Of a stretch of 64,000 nucleotides of DNA, positions 1 to 7,540 are shown piece by piece. The DNA comes from Candidatus Tectimicrobiota bacterium (lineage in GTDB: Bacteria; Tectomicrobia; Entotheonellia; Entotheonellales; Entotheonellaceae): contig BPKO01000003.1 of NCBI GenBank assembly GCA_026005175.1, forward strand, positions 62,001 through 126,000, written 5' to 3'. Both the position numbers and the translations under genes were made by a program. How positions within the stretch are numbered: the first letter of the stretch is position 1; each line of letters starts with the position of its first letter. The notes beneath the pieces were generated by a model. The model had not been told where the DNA came from and ran no database searches. It saw only the letters and a program-made list of their open reading frames with translations.

Positions 1-403
1 CGACGAAGCGGATCACCGACTCATAAATCGGAAATCCGGGGTTGGGATAAATCACCTCGTCGCCTGCCTGCGCCAGGGCGAGGAGCACGAAAAACAGGAT
101 GGGCTTGGCCCCTGGCGTCACCACCACCTGCTGCGGGTGCACGGCAATCCCCCGCCGCTTGGCCACGTCCTCGGCAATGGCGGCCCGCAGCTCCGGTAGC
201 CCGGCCGAAGGCCCGTAGTGCGTGTAGCCCTGCTCCAACGCCGCTTTGGCGGCCTCGATGATGTGCCGTGGGGTGGCAAAATCGGGCTCGCCGATTTGCA
301 AGTGCACCACGTCTTTTCCCTGGGCTTCCAGGGCCTGCGCTTTCACCAGCACCTCAAACGCCGTTTCCGTCCCCAGCTGGGACATGCGCTGCGCCAACCG
401 CAC
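1..403 (-). CDS. PLP-dependent class I/II aminotransferase, 3' end beyond window
   Basis: Fold-type I pyridoxal-phosphate aminotransferase. Only about the first 134 codons lie in the window. Visible family features are the N-terminal MSQLGTETAFEVL block, IGEPDF near residue 40, the YGPSAGLPELR substrate/PLP-region block and the VTPGAKP turn. The PLP-binding lysine lies beyond the edge. A GTG start at 403 is chosen because AGGGAGG sits 7 bases upstream and because the resulting MRLAQRMSQLGTE beginning matches the usual start of this family; an internal ATG at 385 is the alternative. The gene is divergent from the usp cluster. Substrate cannot be told from this fragment. Confidence 0.85.
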   Translation of the reverse strand, partial: MRLAQRMSQLGTETAFEVLVKAQALEAQGKDVVHLQIGEPDFATPRHIIEAAKAALEQGYTHYGPSAGLPELRAAIAEDVAKRRGIAVHPQQVVVTPGAKPILFFVLLALAQAGDEVIYPNPGFPIYESVIRFV

Positions 404-485
404 GACTTATCCTCCCTGTAGCGAAAACACCCGGTGCTGCACTTCTAACAGAGTTTGCACCCAAAAGGAAGAGGACAGCGCGGCT

Positions 486-532
486 CCTGAAGGCGACATG
501 TTGTCACCTTCAGGGCGTGACAACATGTCGCC
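486..532. promoter_or_regulatory. Interlocked palindromes in the aminotransferase/usp intergenic region
   Basis: GGCGACATGTTGTCAC (492-507) and GTGACAACATGTCGCC (517-532) are perfect 16-base inverted repeats separated by 9 bases. A second inverted repeat, CCTGAAGG (486-493) with CCTTCAGG (507-514), overlaps the first, so the two stems cannot form together. Each 16-mer also contains GACANNNTGTC-like symmetry. The site lies between divergent genes and about 85 bases upstream of a sigma-54-like element. This suits a paired operator or an enhancer-protein site, or alternatively an RNA switch. The symmetry is directly seen; the function is inferred. Confidence 0.6.
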
Positions 533-614
533 CCCCTCCTGTGTGCTGTGGGGGACAGGAGATGGCAAGCCCGCAGGCCGGCTTGGTTGAACGCCCAGCG
601 GGGGCTAGCTGGAA

Positions 615-630
615 TGGCACGACTCTTGGA
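615..630 (+). promoter_or_regulatory. Sigma-54-like -24/-12 promoter element upstream of first usp gene
   Basis: TGGCACG-ACTC-TTGGA matches the consensus TGGCACG-N4-TTGCA except for G in place of C at -12. The GG and G(C) dinucleotides have the required 10-base gap. It sits about 55 bases before the first universal stress gene, and the perfect palindrome upstream is where an enhancer-binding activator could sit. One key mismatch and no experimental support keep confidence moderate. Confidence 0.35.
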
Positions 631-683
631 AAGCAGAGGGCTTAAGAGGCCACAGCTCTGTCCGCTTGAGAAGGACGGCAACC

Positions 684-1145
684 ATGATCCCACAACACTT
701 TCTTGTTCCACTGGACTTTAGTGCATACTCTGACCGCGCCCTTGATTACGCGGTCGAGCTGGCCCGCAAGCTCGGCGCCCGCCTCACCCTGCTGCACGTC
801 ATTCATGCCATGCCGCTGGGCGTGCCAGAGGCCGGGGTGGCGCTGCCCGTCTCCTACTGGCAGCAGCTCGAAGCCGAAGTAGGGCAAATCATGAACCAGT
901 ACCTGAGTAAAGTCGGCCAGGGAGGCATACGTGGCGAGGTGGTTATTGCCCACGGGGTTCCTTTTCAAGAAATCGTTGAGGCCGCCAAAGCCCGGCAAGC
1001 CGACCTCATCGTCATGGGCACGCACGGCCGCACCGGCTTGCAACACGTGCTGTTGGGCAGTGTGACGGAAAAAGTCATTCGCCTGGCACCGTGCCCAGTG
1101 CTCGTCGTGCGCGGGGCGGGTACAGCGGCGAAGGCCACGTCGTAG
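684..1145 (+). CDS. Universal stress protein, UspA family (first of three)
   Basis: Single-domain Usp of 153 residues. It begins with HFLVPLDFSAYSDRAL, whose Asp is the usual nucleotide-contact residue. It ends with the ATP-binding signature G-x2-G-x9-G-S in VMGTHGRTGLQHVLLGSV, followed by the PCPVLVV strand. Such proteins bind ATP or AMP in the cytoplasm and accumulate under starvation or redox stress. The ATG at 684 is chosen (AAGGA about 8 bases upstream); an in-frame TTG at 666 would add six residues. It is first of a three-gene same-strand cluster with 12-13-base spacers, clearly an operon. Confidence 0.9.
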   Translation: MIPQHFLVPLDFSAYSDRALDYAVELARKLGARLTLLHVIHAMPLGVPEAGVALPVSYWQQLEAEVGQIMNQYLSKVGQGGIRGEVVIAHGVPFQEIVEAAKARQADLIVMGTHGRTGLQHVLLGSVTEKVIRLAPCPVLVVRGAGTAAKATS

Positions 1146-1157
1146 AGGAGGCGGGCC

Positions 1158-1661
1158 ATGGCGTTTCAACACATTCTGGCCCCTACCGATTTCTCTGCGC
1201 CAGCGCAGCAGGCACTGGGTTATGCCTTTGAGGAAGCCAAGCAGCACGAAGCAAAAGTCACCCTGCTGCACGTCTTGCCCCGGCAGGCAGGGGACGAAGT
1301 CTACTACCTCAAGGGCACACCCGCACCACCAATGAGTTTTGATCCCGACTTTGGCGGCCCGCTGCCACTGCCCTCGAGCACGCCGCCAGCGCTGCACCGC
1401 GACCGCTACGAAGAGGCAATGGCGCAGCTGCGCGACCTGATCCCCGCTGAGCTGGCCTCACGCTGCGAGGTGCGCGTTACGGCCGGCGACCCTGCCGAAG
1501 CGATCGTACGCATGGCGAGAGAGCTTGCCGCCGATCTCATCGTCATGGGCACGCACGGCCGCACCGGCTTGCAGCACGTGCTGTTGGGCAGCGTGGCCGA
1601 AAAAGTGGTGCGCCACGCGCCCTGTCCCGTCTTGACCATCCGGTATCGCGAAGCACAGTAA
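1158..1661 (+). CDS. Universal stress protein, UspA family (second of three)
   Basis: UspA-domain protein of 167 residues. It has FQHILAPTDFSAPAQQAL at the N terminus and the full ATP-binding motif GTHGRTGLQHVLLGSV near the C terminus. A Pro/Gly-rich insert around residues 50-75 (TPAPPMSFDPDFGGPLPLP) makes it longer than its neighbours and probably forms a loop near the nucleotide site. The stretch covering the ATP motif is nearly identical in DNA to that of the preceding gene, suggesting recent duplication or gene conversion. GAGGAGGCGGGCC precedes the ATG. Confidence 0.9.
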   Translation: MAFQHILAPTDFSAPAQQALGYAFEEAKQHEAKVTLLHVLPRQAGDEVYYLKGTPAPPMSFDPDFGGPLPLPSSTPPALHRDRYEEAMAQLRDLIPAELASRCEVRVTAGDPAEAIVRMARELAADLIVMGTHGRTGLQHVLLGSVAEKVVRHAPCPVLTIRYREAQ

Positions 1662-1674
1662 AGAAGGAGGAGGT

Positions 1675-2151
1675 ATGGACATTCTCGTGCCGACGGACTT
1701 CAAACCTGGCTCCCGAGCGGCCCTGGAGCGCGCCTTGGCCAGTCTTGCCCCTGAAGGAGGGAAGATTTACGTCCTCCACGTCATTGACCAGCAGTTCGTC
1801 GAGCAGGCGGCGGCCCTGTTTCCCCCCGCCACCGCTGCCGAGGTGCGCACCCGCCTGGAGGCACAGGCACACCAGCACTATGCCAGGCTGGTTGAGGGGC
1901 TCGACAGCGGCCGTGCCGAGCTCGATTTCCTGGTTGTCGAAGGGGTGCCCTTCCTGAAAATCGTGCAGCTGGCGCGCGATTTTGACGTGGACCTGATCGT
2001 CATGGCCGCCCACCGCGGACCGGCTTACTTTGAAGAATTTCTCTTTGGCAGCACCACCGAGCGGGTAACCCGCATTGCTCCCTGTCCCGTGCTGATCGTG
2101 CCGGCAGCGGTGACACTCCAGGCAAGAACGTCCGGGCCAGCACGTTCCTGA
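1675..2151 (+). CDS. Universal stress protein, UspA family, divergent nucleotide motif (third of three)
   Basis: Usp-fold protein of 158 residues: MDILVPTDFKPGSRAAL at the start, a helical centre, and PCPVLIVPAA at the end. The G-x2-G-x9-GS motif is altered to MAAHRGPAYFEEFLFGS. Both leading glycines are replaced and the segment is one residue longer, so ATP binding may be lost or changed. It follows the second usp gene by 13 bases behind AAGGAGGAGGT, the strongest ribosome-binding site of the three. It probably forms homodimers, or heterodimers with the upstream Usps. Confidence 0.85.
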   Translation: MDILVPTDFKPGSRAALERALASLAPEGGKIYVLHVIDQQFVEQAAALFPPATAAEVRTRLEAQAHQHYARLVEGLDSGRAELDFLVVEGVPFLKIVQLARDFDVDLIVMAAHRGPAYFEEFLFGSTTERVTRIAPCPVLIVPAAVTLQARTSGPARS

Positions 2152-2202
2152 CCGGTTTTTGACCAGAAAAATGCGCAGGAGACAGAAGCGGCACGCTCGG
2201 CC

Positions 2203-2231
2203 TTGCGCCTTGTCCTCACCCGTGCTACAAC
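2203..2231 (+). promoter_or_regulatory. Sigma-70-type promoter for luciferase-like monooxygenase
   Basis: TTGCGC (2203-2208), 17-base spacer, TACAAC (2226-2231), with TGC directly before the -10 as an extended -10 element. Transcription would begin about 40 bases before the ATG at 2278. Confidence 0.45.
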
Positions 2232-2277
2232 GCCCAGGGCAGTACGACGGTCACGCCTTGCAGAAAGGGCACAGGTG

Positions 2278-3327
2278 ATGGAATGCGGTCTCTTCCTCGA
2301 ATTTCCTCGCCGACCCGGCATGAGTGAAGCCGCGGCCTTTGCCGAGGGTTTTGCGCAGGTCGAGGCGGTCGAACGCTACGGCCTCGACGCCATCTGGCTG
2401 GCGGAGCTGCACTTCAGTCCCGAGCGCTCGGTGCTCGCCGCGCCGCTGGTTTTGGCCAGCGCCATTGCCGCACGCACCCGGCGCATCAAGGTCGGCCTGG
2501 CCGTGCTCGTCTTGCCCCTGAGCAACCCACTGCGCACCGCTGAGGAAGCGGCCACCGTCGACCACATCAGCCAGGGACGCCTGGAGTTTGGCGTAGGACG
2601 CAGTGGCTTTCCCATCACCTACGAGCGCTTTGGCATCCCGTATGGCGAGAGCCGCGATCGCCTCTTCGAGCAAATCGAGATCATCCGCCGCGCCTGGACT
2701 GAGGAGCGCTTTTCCTTCCGAGGCACCTATTACAGCTACGAGGATGTCACCGTCGTCCCCAAGCCCTACCAGCAGCCCCACCCGCCGATTCGCCTTGCCG
2801 TCAACAGCCCCGATACGTTTGCCCTGGCCGGACGCCTAGGACTTCCGATTTTCGTTGCCGTGCGCCTCGGCTCCCTCTCGGATCTCGTGGCCCCACTGCA
2901 CGAGTACCGCGCCGCATGGCGCGAAGCCGGGCATCCCGGCGAAGGCGACGTGGCCCTGCGCCTGCCGGTTTTTGTCGGTGAAACGCGCGAGCAGGCCCTG
3001 GCCGTGCCCCGCGAAAGCACCATGGCCTTTTACCGCTACTTGGGGGAGCGCCTGCTGGCCTCTGCCGCCCAGGCCGGCACGCGGGCCATCGAGGGACGCC
3101 AGGAACGCGGGCAGCGGCTGCAGACGCTGACGTACGAAGAAGCGCTGCGGGACAAGCTCGCTTACGGCACACCGGAGATGGTCAGTGAGCGCCTCCTGCA
3201 GCTCAAAGAAGCGCTCGGCCTCTCGGCCATTCTGGCGGAGATGAACTGCGGGCAGCAGATCGCGCACGAGCACGTGCTGGCTTCGCTGCGGCTTTTTGCC
3301 GATAAGGTGCTGCCTGCCCTGCGCTAG
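2278..3327 (+). CDS. LLM-class flavin-dependent oxidoreductase
   Basis: Bacterial luciferase-like monooxygenase of 349 residues, TIM-barrel fold using FMNH2 or F420. Recognised from MECGLFLEFPRRPG, the AELHFSPE segment, the VLVLPLSNPLRTAEEAATVDHIS block and GRLEFGVGRSGF, all typical of the family, plus a C-terminal helical region with GTPEMVSERLLQL. The ATG at 2278 is preferred over upstream in-frame codons because the barrel's first strand starts there. The stop codon shares the tetranucleotide CTAG with the convergent monooxygenase. Substrate unknown; family members act on alkanesulfonates, nitriloacetate, long-chain alkanes or F420-linked alcohols. Confidence 0.88.
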   Translation: MECGLFLEFPRRPGMSEAAAFAEGFAQVEAVERYGLDAIWLAELHFSPERSVLAAPLVLASAIAARTRRIKVGLAVLVLPLSNPLRTAEEAATVDHISQGRLEFGVGRSGFPITYERFGIPYGESRDRLFEQIEIIRRAWTEERFSFRGTYYSYEDVTVVPKPYQQPHPPIRLAVNSPDTFALAGRLGLPIFVAVRLGSLSDLVAPLHEYRAAWREAGHPGEGDVALRLPVFVGETREQALAVPRESTMAFYRYLGERLLASAAQAGTRAIEGRQERGQRLQTLTYEEALRDKLAYGTPEMVSERLLQLKEALGLSAILAEMNCGQQIAHEHVLASLRLFADKVLPALR

Positions 3328-4326
3328 AGGCCGCGCAGGCGCTCGTACGCTTTCCGCACTTCCCGCGGGTCATCGCCTTCAACCCGCACCGTGTGCAGGT
3401 CGACCCCGGCCTCTGCTTGCGCGGCCAGCCGCTCGCAGCAGGCTTCCAGCGGACCGGCAAAGTGTAGATTGTCGACCAGGGCATCGGGCACGGCCGCGGC
3501 GCCGGCCAGATGCCCGCCGCGTTCCCACGCCTCCTGGATGGCCTGCACTTCCCGCTCGTAGCCCAGGCGCCTGAGCTGCTCGCGGTAAAAGTCCCCCATG
3601 CGCACGACGTAGAATGCCAGGGTAGCTTTGGCCTCCTGGCGGGCCCGCTCGACGTCTCGCGTCACCGTGACGCTGCCCGGAGAGCGTACCACGACGTGCT
3701 GCGGGTCGCGACCGGCCTCGCGCACCAGCTGGCGGAAGGCGGCAATTTCCTGACCCAGCTGCGGCAGAGGAATCATCACCGGCATCCAGCCGTCGGCGAT
3801 GCGGGCAGTCTGGGCCACGCTTTTGGGGGTGAGGGAGGCGATAAAAATGGGGATGCTGCGCCGCAGCGGCGTAAAGCGTAGCCGGAAGCCCCGCTCCAGG
3901 CGAAAGAGCCGGCCGTGGTAGATTAGAGGCTCACCGGCCAGGATGAGGCGAAGGATCTCGACGTATTCGCGCAGGCGGGTTAACGAGGGCTGGAAGGGCA
4001 CGCCGTGCCAATGCTCGATGACGCGAGGGCCGCTGGTGCCCAGGCCGATGACCACGCGGCCTCCCGAGACCTCGTCAAGAGTAGCAAAGTGCTGGGCCAG
4101 CGCTGCCGGCGTGCGCGAGTAGACGTTGACGATACCAGTGCCGAGCTTGATGTGCCGGGTCTCGCGTGCCAGCAACGTGAGAATCGTAAAGCAGTCGCGG
4201 CCCCCAGGCTTCGGGCACCCACACCGTCTCCACGCCCGCCTCATCGGCCAGGCGCACGCGGGCACACGCCTGGGCATAGTCCATGGGACCTTGCCAGTTG
4301 AAGCTGATGCACAGGGCTCGCGTCAC
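3324..4326 (-). CDS. LLM-class flavin-dependent oxidoreductase, interrupted by a +1 frameshift
   Basis: Luciferase-like monooxygenase of about 333 residues, split between two frames. The N-terminal part (ALCISFNWQGPMDYAQACARV to WVPEAWG) runs from 4326. The rest (RDCFTILTLLARETRHIKLGTG, then GGRVVIGLGTSGP, ending RKAYERLRGL) is in the next frame. The shift falls in the C5 run at 4201-4205; four Cs would restore EAWGRDCFTI. The GTG start overlaps the stop of the ArsM-like gene (GTGA), implying translational coupling. The layout resembles F420-dependent family members, but the cofactor is not certain. Sequence error is likelier than gene loss, since both halves are intact. Confidence 0.82.
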
Positions 4327-5120
4327 GCCGCTTTCCCTCCTTTGCCCTCAGCGCCGGGTTTGATGGCCCGAATTTTGACGCTCAGTACCCCGGGGCGCCA
4401 GCCGGTAGCTTCTACCACCTCCACCGGATCAAAACCTGCCCGCCGCAGGGCCGCCACGTAAGCCTCCAGCGGAATGGCGCCCCCAAGGCAGCACGTCCAA
4501 GCGTCCAGGGTGCGCAGCGCCGCCGGAAGCTCGCCTTCGGTTACCAAATCGGCGACCATCAGCCGGCCGCCAGGCCGAAGGACGCGGAAGGCTTCGCAAA
4601 AGACGCGGTCTTTGTCAGGGGCCAGGTTGATGACGCAGTTGCTGAGGATAACGTCGACAGAGGCCTCCGCCATCGGCATGGCCTCCATCTCGCCCTTGCA
4701 GAACAAGACATTGGCAATGCCGAGGCGGCGCTGGTTTTCCCGGGCTTTCCCCAGCATGGCATCGGTCATGTCGAGGCCGATAACCCGCCCTGCTGGCCCC
4801 ACTTTATGTGCGGCGAGGAAGCAGTCAAGCCCTGCCCCCGAGCCCAGATCCAGCACCACCTCACCGGGGCGCAGCGCCTCGATGGCCAGTGGGTTGCCAC
4901 AGCCGGCAAAGGACTCCACCACGGTGGCCGGCACTTCAGGACCGAGCAGGTCGAGCTCGTAGCCATACTGCGCGACGCGTGCCTCGCCTTCAGGGGCCGG
5001 CGCCTCGCAGCAGGAAGCCGAGCGCTGGGCCACCTGCGTGTAGCGCTCCCGCACCGCCCGCTTGATCTCTTCTGCTGCCAGGGGCAACGCCGCTTCCGGC
5101 ACGCGCGTTTCGTTTTCCAT
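4323..5120 (-). CDS. arsM: Arsenite S-adenosylmethionine methyltransferase (ArsM)
   Basis: Class I SAM methyltransferase of 265 residues that converts As(III) to methylated arsenicals. The SAM motif DLGSGAGLD lies at residues 91-99. The family's arsenic-binding cysteines are present: a Cys pair at 37-38 (SASCCEAP), Cys162 in NCVINL and the pair 210-211 in WTCCLGGAI. The C terminus is the usual GWRPGVLSVKIRAIKP domain. GGAGG lies just before the ATG. It is the upstream gene of a two-gene unit with the frameshifted monooxygenase, overlapping it by GTGA. No arsR or arsenite pump is visible nearby. Confidence 0.9.
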   Translation of the reverse strand: MENETRVPEAALPLAAEEIKRAVRERYTQVAQRSASCCEAPAPEGEARVAQYGYELDLLGPEVPATVVESFAGCGNPLAIEALRPGEVVLDLGSGAGLDCFLAAHKVGPAGRVIGLDMTDAMLGKARENQRRLGIANVLFCKGEMEAMPMAEASVDVILSNCVINLAPDKDRVFCEAFRVLRPGGRLMVADLVTEGELPAALRTLDAWTCCLGGAIPLEAYVAALRRAGFDPVEVVEATGWRPGVLSVKIRAIKPGAEGKGGKAA

Positions 5121-5239
5121 AACTATCTCCTCCCTTGCACGGTCCTTTGGGTGCCGCTAGGCCCGTGGTGTCCGGCACGCACGGCCTTTCTTGCCAGGCA
5201 AAGAGAGCCGGCCTACACCTGGGCATACAGGCCAGCGCG

Positions 5240-5248
5240 TGGTATGCT
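5240..5248 (+). promoter_or_regulatory. Extended -10 element upstream of RNase D gene
   Basis: TGGTATGCT fits the extended -10 pattern TGnTATnnT about 40 bases before the ATG. No convincing -35 hexamer is seen. Confidence 0.3.
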
Positions 5249-5286
5249 TGTGAAAGAGCATAGCCTGGAGCGCTGCGTTTGTCATC

Positions 5287-6495
5287 ATGCGAGAGACCGA
5301 AGCCGCCGCCTTACACACCACCCCTGTTCTCTATCTCTCCACCCTGTCGGCTTTAGAGCGTTTCTGTGCCCAAGCGCGCGCCGAGGGCCGGGTGGCCCTC
5401 GACGTGGAATTTGTCCGCGAAGTGTCGTATGCCCCCAAGTTGGCCCTGGTGCAGCTGGCCACCACCACGGCCTGCGCCATCGTGGATCCGCTGGCCGTCG
5501 CCGACCTCTCCCCCCTGGGGGCGCTGCTGGCCGCCCCTGAGGTGGAAAAAGTGCTGCACGCTGCCCATCAGGACCTCGAGGTGCTCTACTGGCACACCCA
5601 AGCCTTGCCGGTGCACCTCTTCGATACCCAGATTGCCGCGGCCTTTGCCGGCCTGGGCGAGCAGCAGTCCTACCCGCGCCTTGTCGAACGCCTGCTGGGC
5701 GTCGCATTGCCCAAAAACGAACGCAACTCCGACTGGCTGCAGCGGCCGCTGACCCCGCAACAGGTAGCTTACGCCTTAGACGATGTACGCTACTTGCTGC
5801 CGCTTCATGACCATCTTTGCCTGCGGCTACACGAGCTGGGGCGGCTGGCATGGGTGCGCGAGGAATGTGCCCGCTTTGAAGAGCCAGAACGCTACCGGCG
5901 CGATGCGCAGCGGCTGCTTCACCGCATTCGCCGCCGGCACTCCCTCTCCGCTCAAGGGATGGCCGTCCTCCTCGAGCTGGTTCTGTGGCGTGACGAGGAA
6001 GCACGGCGGCGCGACCGGCCTCCTGGCAGCGTCTTGCGCGACGAGGCGCTGGTCGAGATCGCCCGCAAAGCGCCGCGCAGCGCGGCTGAGCTGCGCAGTC
6101 TGCGCCGGCTGCCACAACGTGAGGTGGAGCGTTCCGAAGCCGCCTTGCTGGCTGCCGTGGCACGCGGGCTGGCCAGAGGCAGCGTGGAAGTCCCTGCCGC
6201 AGCGCCGCGGCTGCGACTCTCCGAAACAGAAGAACTGGCGGTGAAATTCCTCGAAGTGTGCCTGCGTCTTTTGTGCAAGCGCGAAAAACTCCCCCCTTCC
6301 CTGGTCGCCACCCGCGCTGAGCTCGAGAGCCTGGTGCGCCAGTACCGCCGCGGACAGCGGGCGGCGCATCCGCTGCTCAGCGGCTGGCGCCGGGAACTGG
6401 TAGGAGAAGAGCTCCTGGCCGTGCTGCGCGGGCAGCGCAGCGTCCAGCTTGACCCCGACAGCGCGAGAGTCTGCCTGACGCCGCACCACGCCTAG
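5287..6495 (+). CDS. rnd: Ribonuclease D-like 3'-5' exonuclease with HRDC domain
   Basis: DEDD-family 3'-5' exonuclease of 402 residues for tRNA and structured-RNA 3' trimming. The exonuclease domain (about residues 15-185) shows ALDVEF (Asp39, Glu41), the second acidic site in AAHQDLEVLYWH, and the Y-x3-D motif in VAYALDDVRYLLPL. An HRDC domain follows at roughly 210-290 (WRDEEARRRDRPPGSVLRDEALVEIARKAPRSAAEL). A further C-terminal helical region (residues 300-400) completes the usual bacterial length. The TAG stop overlaps the convergent cyclase-family gene in CTAG. Symbol by family similarity. Confidence 0.85.
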   Translation: MRETEAAALHTTPVLYLSTLSALERFCAQARAEGRVALDVEFVREVSYAPKLALVQLATTTACAIVDPLAVADLSPLGALLAAPEVEKVLHAAHQDLEVLYWHTQALPVHLFDTQIAAAFAGLGEQQSYPRLVERLLGVALPKNERNSDWLQRPLTPQQVAYALDDVRYLLPLHDHLCLRLHELGRLAWVREECARFEEPERYRRDAQRLLHRIRRRHSLSAQGMAVLLELVLWRDEEARRRDRPPGSVLRDEALVEIARKAPRSAAELRSLRRLPQREVERSEAALLAAVARGLARGSVEVPAAAPRLRLSETEELAVKFLEVCLRLLCKREKLPPSLVATRAELESLVRQYRRGQRAAHPLLSGWRRELVGEELLAVLRGQRSVQLDPDSARVCLTPHHA

Positions 6496-7421
6496 AAAAT
6501 GGCCACCGGATGACAGGGAGAGCCGGTGCTGCCCGCAAGGCGCAGCGGCATGACGGTAAAGAGAAACGTGTAGCGACCCTCTTCCTGGCACGCGGCCACC
6601 AGCCGTTCGGGATACGTATTGTCGATGAGGCAAAGCCCGAGGAGGGGAATCGCCAGGTGCACACCGAACTGGAACCCCTCGTAGCCCACCGGGCGTTCGT
6701 CCATGAGATCCCAGGCCAGCGCTGCGACGTCGTGCTCGCGCAACCACTCGAGGCAGGCAATGTGCAGCCCCGGACGCTGCGCTGCTGCCGGAATCCCCTG
6801 GGGGGAGACGGCTGCGGTGGCATCAGCAGCGGTGGCCGCTTCGTAGGCTTCCCTGCCGCTGCGCACCACCACTGCGTCGCCGGGCTCGATGGTGACGCCA
6901 GCGCGGGTAGCCGCCGCATCGAGGTCTAGCGGCGTGACCGGCTTGCCGACCGTCACATAGCCTTCCTCGCGCAGCGAAGCCACATCGAGCAGCACCCCCC
7001 GCGTCACCACGCCATCGAACCAGGCATCCAGCGCACCCCAAGTGGCCCCGCCGTGCCGGATACTGGTGTCAAAGGGGCGGCCGTTGTAAAGCTGGCCGCG
7101 GTAATCGACGTGGCAGAGGGCGTCGATGTGGGTCACGGCGTAGCCGTGGTAAATCATGCCCACGTAGTCGATGGCGGCGCGGGAGCTACCGCGCTGCAAC
7201 GGGTAAAGCATGTGGTAGTCCAGGGCCGGCTGCGGGGTGATGTCCCGGGCCAGCGAGACGACACGGCCGCTGCGGGCCAGCTGCACCGCTGCTGCCCGTT
7301 TGGCGGAGGTGATGAGGTTGAGGGTGCCACGCTCGTCGTCTTTTCCCCAGCGCCCCCAGTTGTTGAGGCGCTCGAAGTAACGCTCCACTTCGGCCTGTGT
7401 GGGTGGGATCCAGGTGCTCAT
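6492..7421 (-). CDS. Cyclase family protein (kynurenine formamidase-like metal hydrolase)
   Basis: Cyclase superfamily (KynB-like) protein of 309 residues. The metal-binding H-x-D-x3-H motif is seen in THIDALCHVDYRG, preceded by the RDITPQPALDYHMLYP segment and followed by RGVLLDVA and the EPGDAVVVRSGRE strand, all characteristic. It begins with WIPPTQAEVERYFERLNNWGRWGKDDERGTLN, a start common to the longer isomerase-like or isatin-hydrolase-like subgroup. It lies 119 bases downstream of livF on the same strand, so it could be expressed with that transporter. The substrate, probably an N-acyl or lactone compound, is undetermined. Confidence 0.82.
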   Translation of the reverse strand: MSTWIPPTQAEVERYFERLNNWGRWGKDDERGTLNLITSAKRAAAVQLARSGRVVSLARDITPQPALDYHMLYPLQRGSSRAAIDYVGMIYHGYAVTHIDALCHVDYRGQLYNGRPFDTSIRHGGATWGALDAWFDGVVTRGVLLDVASLREEGYVTVGKPVTPLDLDAAATRAGVTIEPGDAVVVRSGREAYEAATAADATAAVSPQGIPAAAQRPGLHIACLEWLREHDVAALAWDLMDERPVGYEGFQFGVHLAIPLLGLCLIDNTYPERLVAACQEEGRYTFLFTVMPLRLAGSTGSPCHPVAIF

Positions 7422-7540
7422 CGGTGGTTTCCGGCCTCCTCATGCGGGCTGGGTAAGACACGCGCTGCTGCCCGCCCTGCCCCTCTCCAAGCACATCCCG
7501 CGGCTGGGCAGCCATCCCTCAAGGTTTCTACATGCTGCGG

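Noticed and set aside
724-734. CATACTCTGACC inside the first usp gene, similar to the core of the RAYT repeat
   Set aside because: Only the core matches; both palindromic arms are missing and it encodes a normal Usp segment.
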